Shown: piece after piece, positions 55,956 through 58,342 of the stretch
How the letters are laid out: each line of letters opens with the position of its first letter
How positions within the stretch are numbered: the first letter of the stretch is position 1
Assembly: GCA_031292055.1 (NCBI GenBank)
Contig: JARLHV010000144.1
Span: 1-58,342 of the forward strand
Length of the DNA: 58,342 nucleotides
Reading direction: 5' to 3'
From: Desulfosporosinus sp.
GTDB lineage: Bacteria > Bacillota > Desulfitobacteriia > Desulfitobacteriales > Desulfitobacteriaceae
Notes under the pieces: generated by a model
Seen by the model: the letters and a program-made list of their open reading frames with translations, nothing else
The model's database searches: none
What the model was told of the DNA's origin: nothing
Translations under genes and position numbers: made by a program

Positions 55956-56858
55956 TTAACCCTCGAAATAAGTTGCTAAGTATTTTACCTCCATTTTATC
56001 CGGATGGTAGGATAACTTAGCCTTTCTTAATCCCTCAAGGCCCATATCCTCTTCACGGTTCACATAAATCTGTTGGGGATAGTTCTTCTGGATAAAAGCC
56101 GCAAATTCACGGTTGATCATTTGATATGCGCCTACTATCTCAGCAAAAGCCTTTTCGATATGAATGACATAAGTGTCTGAATTTAACAGTTCTCCCATCG
56201 TGAAAGCGATCACTTTACCTTCCGCACGAATAAGTCCACCCTCTAAACCAAGCGCGGTAAAATGTTGAAAGCAGCGACGTACTGCGCAGCTCTCTTTGGC
56301 AATCTCATCTTCATGATTGGAATTAATTTGACACCATTGTAGGTTCATCTCCCAGCACTCAGCCAGGTTTTCTAAGGAGATCTTTTCAAAACTCCAGTTC
56401 TGATTTTCCTTATTAAATCTGTTGATATAGTTGCGTTTAGAGTGGAGTTTATTCCCTGCCAACGTGACAAGCTTGTCCAATAGATAAACATAATCAAAGC
56501 TCTCGCGCATCTCTTTATACTCGAAGTGCTCCGGAAACATGCGCTTCAATTCAGCCATGTTTTCAGGGGATACTCCGGCTAATACAAAATCATGACCGCA
56601 GGCAACAGCGTCTGCTTGCATCAACTCAAAGACAGTCATAATATCACCCGAACCCGCAGGATAAAAATAATAGGGGATATTGTCGAGGATCCCTTTGACC
56701 ACAAGATAATCATTTACCTGGGCAACCCGATAGTAATAGGTTTTCGACCACGCAAATATGTTAGTAAAGTTTTGATGACAACCGCTCATATCCGCAGTGG
56801 ACAGAAGGGGTTCCATCCATATTTTGTCGTTTAGTTCTATTTCCTTAAAGTTAATCAT
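55956..56858 (-). CDS. DUF2156 protein, LPG-synthase C-domain-like
   Basis: A 300-residue soluble protein with the DUF2156 (phosphatidylglycerol lysyltransferase C-terminal, double GNAT-like) layout: N-terminal CHQNFTNIFAWSKTYYYRVA, KLHSKRNYINRFNKEN mid-way, and the late VNREEDMGLEGLRKAKLSYHPDKMEVKY. It lacks any membrane flippase part, so it may use an aminoacyl-tRNA for transfer to a lipid or peptide. GGAGAG precedes the ATG. Confidence 0.85.
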   Translation of the reverse strand: MINFKEIELNDKIWMEPLLSTADMSGCHQNFTNIFAWSKTYYYRVAQVNDYLVVKGILDNIPYYFYPAGSGDIMTVFELMQADAVACGHDFVLAGVSPENMAELKRMFPEHFEYKEMRESFDYVYLLDKLVTLAGNKLHSKRNYINRFNKENQNWSFEKISLENLAECWEMNLQWCQINSNHEDEIAKESCAVRRCFQHFTALGLEGGLIRAEGKVIAFTMGELLNSDTYVIHIEKAFAEIVGAYQMINREFAAFIQKNYPQQIYVNREEDMGLEGLRKAKLSYHPDKMEVKYLATYFEG

Positions 56859-56995
56859 TTCATCTCTCCAACAATTTTATAAAAATGGGCGTAGAACGGC
56901 TACTTCAATGCTCTTTGGCGTGCTATTATAACACAGACAAAGAGCATTGAGCTTGTTCCGATCTGGCCTTTCCTGGTTCGCTATCCCTAGAGCAC

Positions 56996-57802
56996 CTAAT
57001 GGCTAATATGCCTGGAAGCAATCTTTTGAAACATCATCAAGATGCCCACGCAAAGTCTATAGATTGAATCAATGTTGAGATTGTCTTCCGCCGATGTATC
57101 AAAAAAAACATTGAGTTTGGATTCAAGATCCTCTTCTGCTTTGGTATAACAAATGAGCATTGGAAGCTTTGGTAGAGGGTGCAATACCAGCGAAATATCA
57201 GAGGAGAAGCTATTTTCCACTTGCTTTCCGTTAAAAATACAGATCATGTCCTCAATCAGATCCGGATAGGTATCCGTAAGTTGTTTTAAAGGTTTTTCAA
57301 ACTTATGTTCAAAATATGAATTCCAGATCGTTTCTTTACTGAGTTCCCTAAATGGAACCCATTTTCCGGAAAGATCCTTGCCTGCACTGTGAATAATGTA
57401 GTTGAGTAATGGTACCGTCACCCATTCATTAATATGACAGTCCGATATCATAGTTCCTTCAGAATCAACCGTGAAGTCCTTTCCAAGACACTTAATTATT
57501 AACTTATCACCAGAAAGCGCAGCCCCCAATCGTTGCTCCAAGGCAGAAAAATCCAATTTAACAACGTCTCTTTTTAAAGGCACGAGGATTTGCTGCAGTT
57601 GCTCTTCAGGAGTCGCTTGTCTGATAATTTTGCCATCAAACTCCTCAATTATATTGCTCTTTAAATGAGGGCATTCAGCAAGACGTTTTTGCCCCTTGAT
57701 TACCTCAGCGGCAAACGCTAAGCATGTCGGCACCCCACACTGCTTGCAATTTGATTTTGGGAGTAACTTATAAATTTCTAGAGGATTGTTAAGTTGTGAC
57801 AT
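56996..57802 (-). CDS. DUF3786 protein with N-terminal Fe-S motif
   Basis: A 268-residue cytosolic protein. The N terminus (about 8-45, LPKSNCKQCGVPTCLAFAAEVIKGQKRLAECPHL) is a four-Cys Fe-S motif as in the CO dehydrogenase/acetyl-CoA synthase corrinoid protein large subunit; the rest is DUF3786, with SGKWVPFRELSKETIWNSYFEHKFEKPL. Found in anaerobes, often near corrinoid or one-carbon genes; no such genes are seen within the window. AAGGGG before the ATG. Confidence 0.85.
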   Translation of the reverse strand: MSQLNNPLEIYKLLPKSNCKQCGVPTCLAFAAEVIKGQKRLAECPHLKSNIIEEFDGKIIRQATPEEQLQQILVPLKRDVVKLDFSALEQRLGAALSGDKLIIKCLGKDFTVDSEGTMISDCHINEWVTVPLLNYIIHSAGKDLSGKWVPFRELSKETIWNSYFEHKFEKPLKQLTDTYPDLIEDMICIFNGKQVENSFSSDISLVLHPLPKLPMLICYTKAEEDLESKLNVFFDTSAEDNLNIDSIYRLCVGILMMFQKIASRHISH

Positions 57803-57835
57803 ATGACTTTACCCCTTCCTGAAGAATAGTAGCGT

Positions 57836-57965
57836 CTACAGTGACCGACCTTTACCGTATTTTTTCTTCACTTTCTAAATTAGCCTGCAACTCTACTGTC
57901 AATTTTCTAATTTCCACTAAGAGATTTAAACTCTCTTAGAACTTTTTTATTTCTTCTTTTGAAAC
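57836..57965 (-). pseudogene. Possible decayed small coiled-coil ORF
   Basis: On the minus strand AGGTGGAG precedes ATGGTTTCAAAAGAAG (M V S K E E I K K F then stop). Two frame changes later, the reading continues as KKVLREFKSLSGN and VEIRKLTVELQANLESEEKIR before a stop. The pieces join into a Lys/Glu/Leu-rich helix, so a short frame-shifted gene is plausible, but chance cannot be excluded. Part of the region also forms a CTAAGAG/CTCTTAG hairpin (57917-57939). Confidence 0.25.
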
Positions 57966-58039
57966 CATTTCTCCACCTCTCAAGAGTATTGTACACCATT
58001 TTGCTAGCAATCAATAGCAAACATCTTATTGTTTCTATA

Positions 58040-58110
58040 CGATAGCGTAGCCGAAAGCCCCTAACTTCAGTCATGGGAATGAAGGCGGCCCCTGTCGTTT
58101 TTAATAAGTT
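58040..58110. mobile_element. Possible IS200/IS605 right-end remnant
   Basis: The stretch with AGCCCCTAACTTCAGTCATGGG and nearby sequence resembles the hairpin-bearing 3' end/omegaRNA region that follows tnpB in IS200/IS605 elements. No transposase or TnpB frame is present. Recognition is from memory only. Confidence 0.35.
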
Positions 58111-58227
58111 TAAGGAAACAGTATACCTCTATTTAATCATCTGATTCAATTAGATACAGAATATATATCTAATAATATGATTCCAGTGCAGAAACCCCTT
58201 ATTATGCTATTAATATCACGTTTTATT

Positions 58228-58289
58228 GTCATCCTGAGCGAAGCGAAGGATCTTTTGTCCCTAGATCCTTCGCTCTCGCTCAGGATGAC
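58228..58289. repeat. Palindromic dispersed repeat (GTCATCCTGAGCGAAG type)
   Basis: A long imperfect palindrome: the left arm begins GTCATCCTGAGCGAAGCGAA and the right arm ends CGCTCAGGATGAC. This motif is a widespread intergenic repeat in bacterial genomes. It lies beyond the last gene; nothing else is seen in 58111-58342. Confidence 0.75.
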
Positions 58290-58342
58290 ACAAAAATAAT
58301 GGCAGTGACTTGATATAATTGCAGTGACTTGATATTTTATAA

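Overview
The window reads as a chromosomal segment of a low-to-moderate GC, endospore-forming, anaerobic Firmicute of the Peptococcaceae / Desulfitobacteriaceae type (Desulfosporosinus or Desulfitobacterium-like). This rests on gene content: sporulation genes (spmA, spmB, ytfJ, a spoVB-like flippase, an alpha/beta-type spore protein), strong AGGAGG ribosome binding sites, a lactate-oxidation locus, several Fe-S proteins, a giant 2-hydroxyacyl-CoA dehydratase activator and a DUF3786 protein. No tRNA, rRNA, CRISPR array or intact insertion sequence was seen. The species assignment is inference.

Layout. 0.5-3.8 kb: putrescine aminotransferase (patA) with a PAS/sigma-54 activator downstream. 4.4-10.3 kb: an aromatic amino acid block on the minus strand, in transcription order HutP-like RNA-binding protein, aroH, then aroF-tyrA-aroA-azlC-azlD. 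Each half has a leader ending in an intrinsic terminator. 10.4-14.5 kb: assorted genes (flavoprotein, PAP2 phosphatase, polyferredoxin). 14.6-20.4 kb: lactate locus lctP, glcD, glcF and a FadR-type regulator, with two matching promoter/operator modules. 20.5-27.7 kb: a pseudouridine synthase, two glycosyltransferases, spmAB, ytfJ-ytfI and a receiver protein. 27.8-34.2 kb: the 1449-residue activase, a TetR regulator and iadA. 34.4-42.8 kb: spoVB-like, SASP, surE, ypmA, a preQ0 (queuosine precursor) operon containing a DUF366 gene, a TPR protein and a Fur-family regulator. 43-58 kb: rRNA methyltransferase, UPF0180, membrane M28 peptidase, a PLD-like lipoprotein, a histidine phosphatase, a structured RNA that is probably 6S RNA, a broken panB, lgt, an FtsA-like protein with a long C-terminal extension, GNAT and DUF2156 proteins and a DUF3786 Fe-S protein, ending in repeat remnants.

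The most interesting signal is in the aromatic block. The gene for a HutP-like protein (HutP is an RNA-binding antiterminator recognising NAG triplets) heads the block behind a good promoter and a terminator that sits before its own start codon. A second terminator lies in the long aroH-aroF gap, and that leader carries 19 UAG triplets in 300 nt on the transcribed sense strand against 3 on the other strand. A 9-nt motif GTAGGATGG occurs three times across the two leaders. This suggests an undescribed HutP-family attenuation circuit for aromatic amino acid synthesis. The protein lacks the His pair that, from memory, binds metal in Bacillus HutP, so ligand use may differ.

Other points worth a second look: azlCD translationally coupled to aroA, the duplicated LldR-like promoter modules, DUF366 inside the preQ0 operon, the probable 6S RNA, the internally deleted panB, a degenerate receiver domain, and a two-copy dispersed repeat. 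Start codons were chosen from visible ribosome binding sites, and several differ from the longest open frame.
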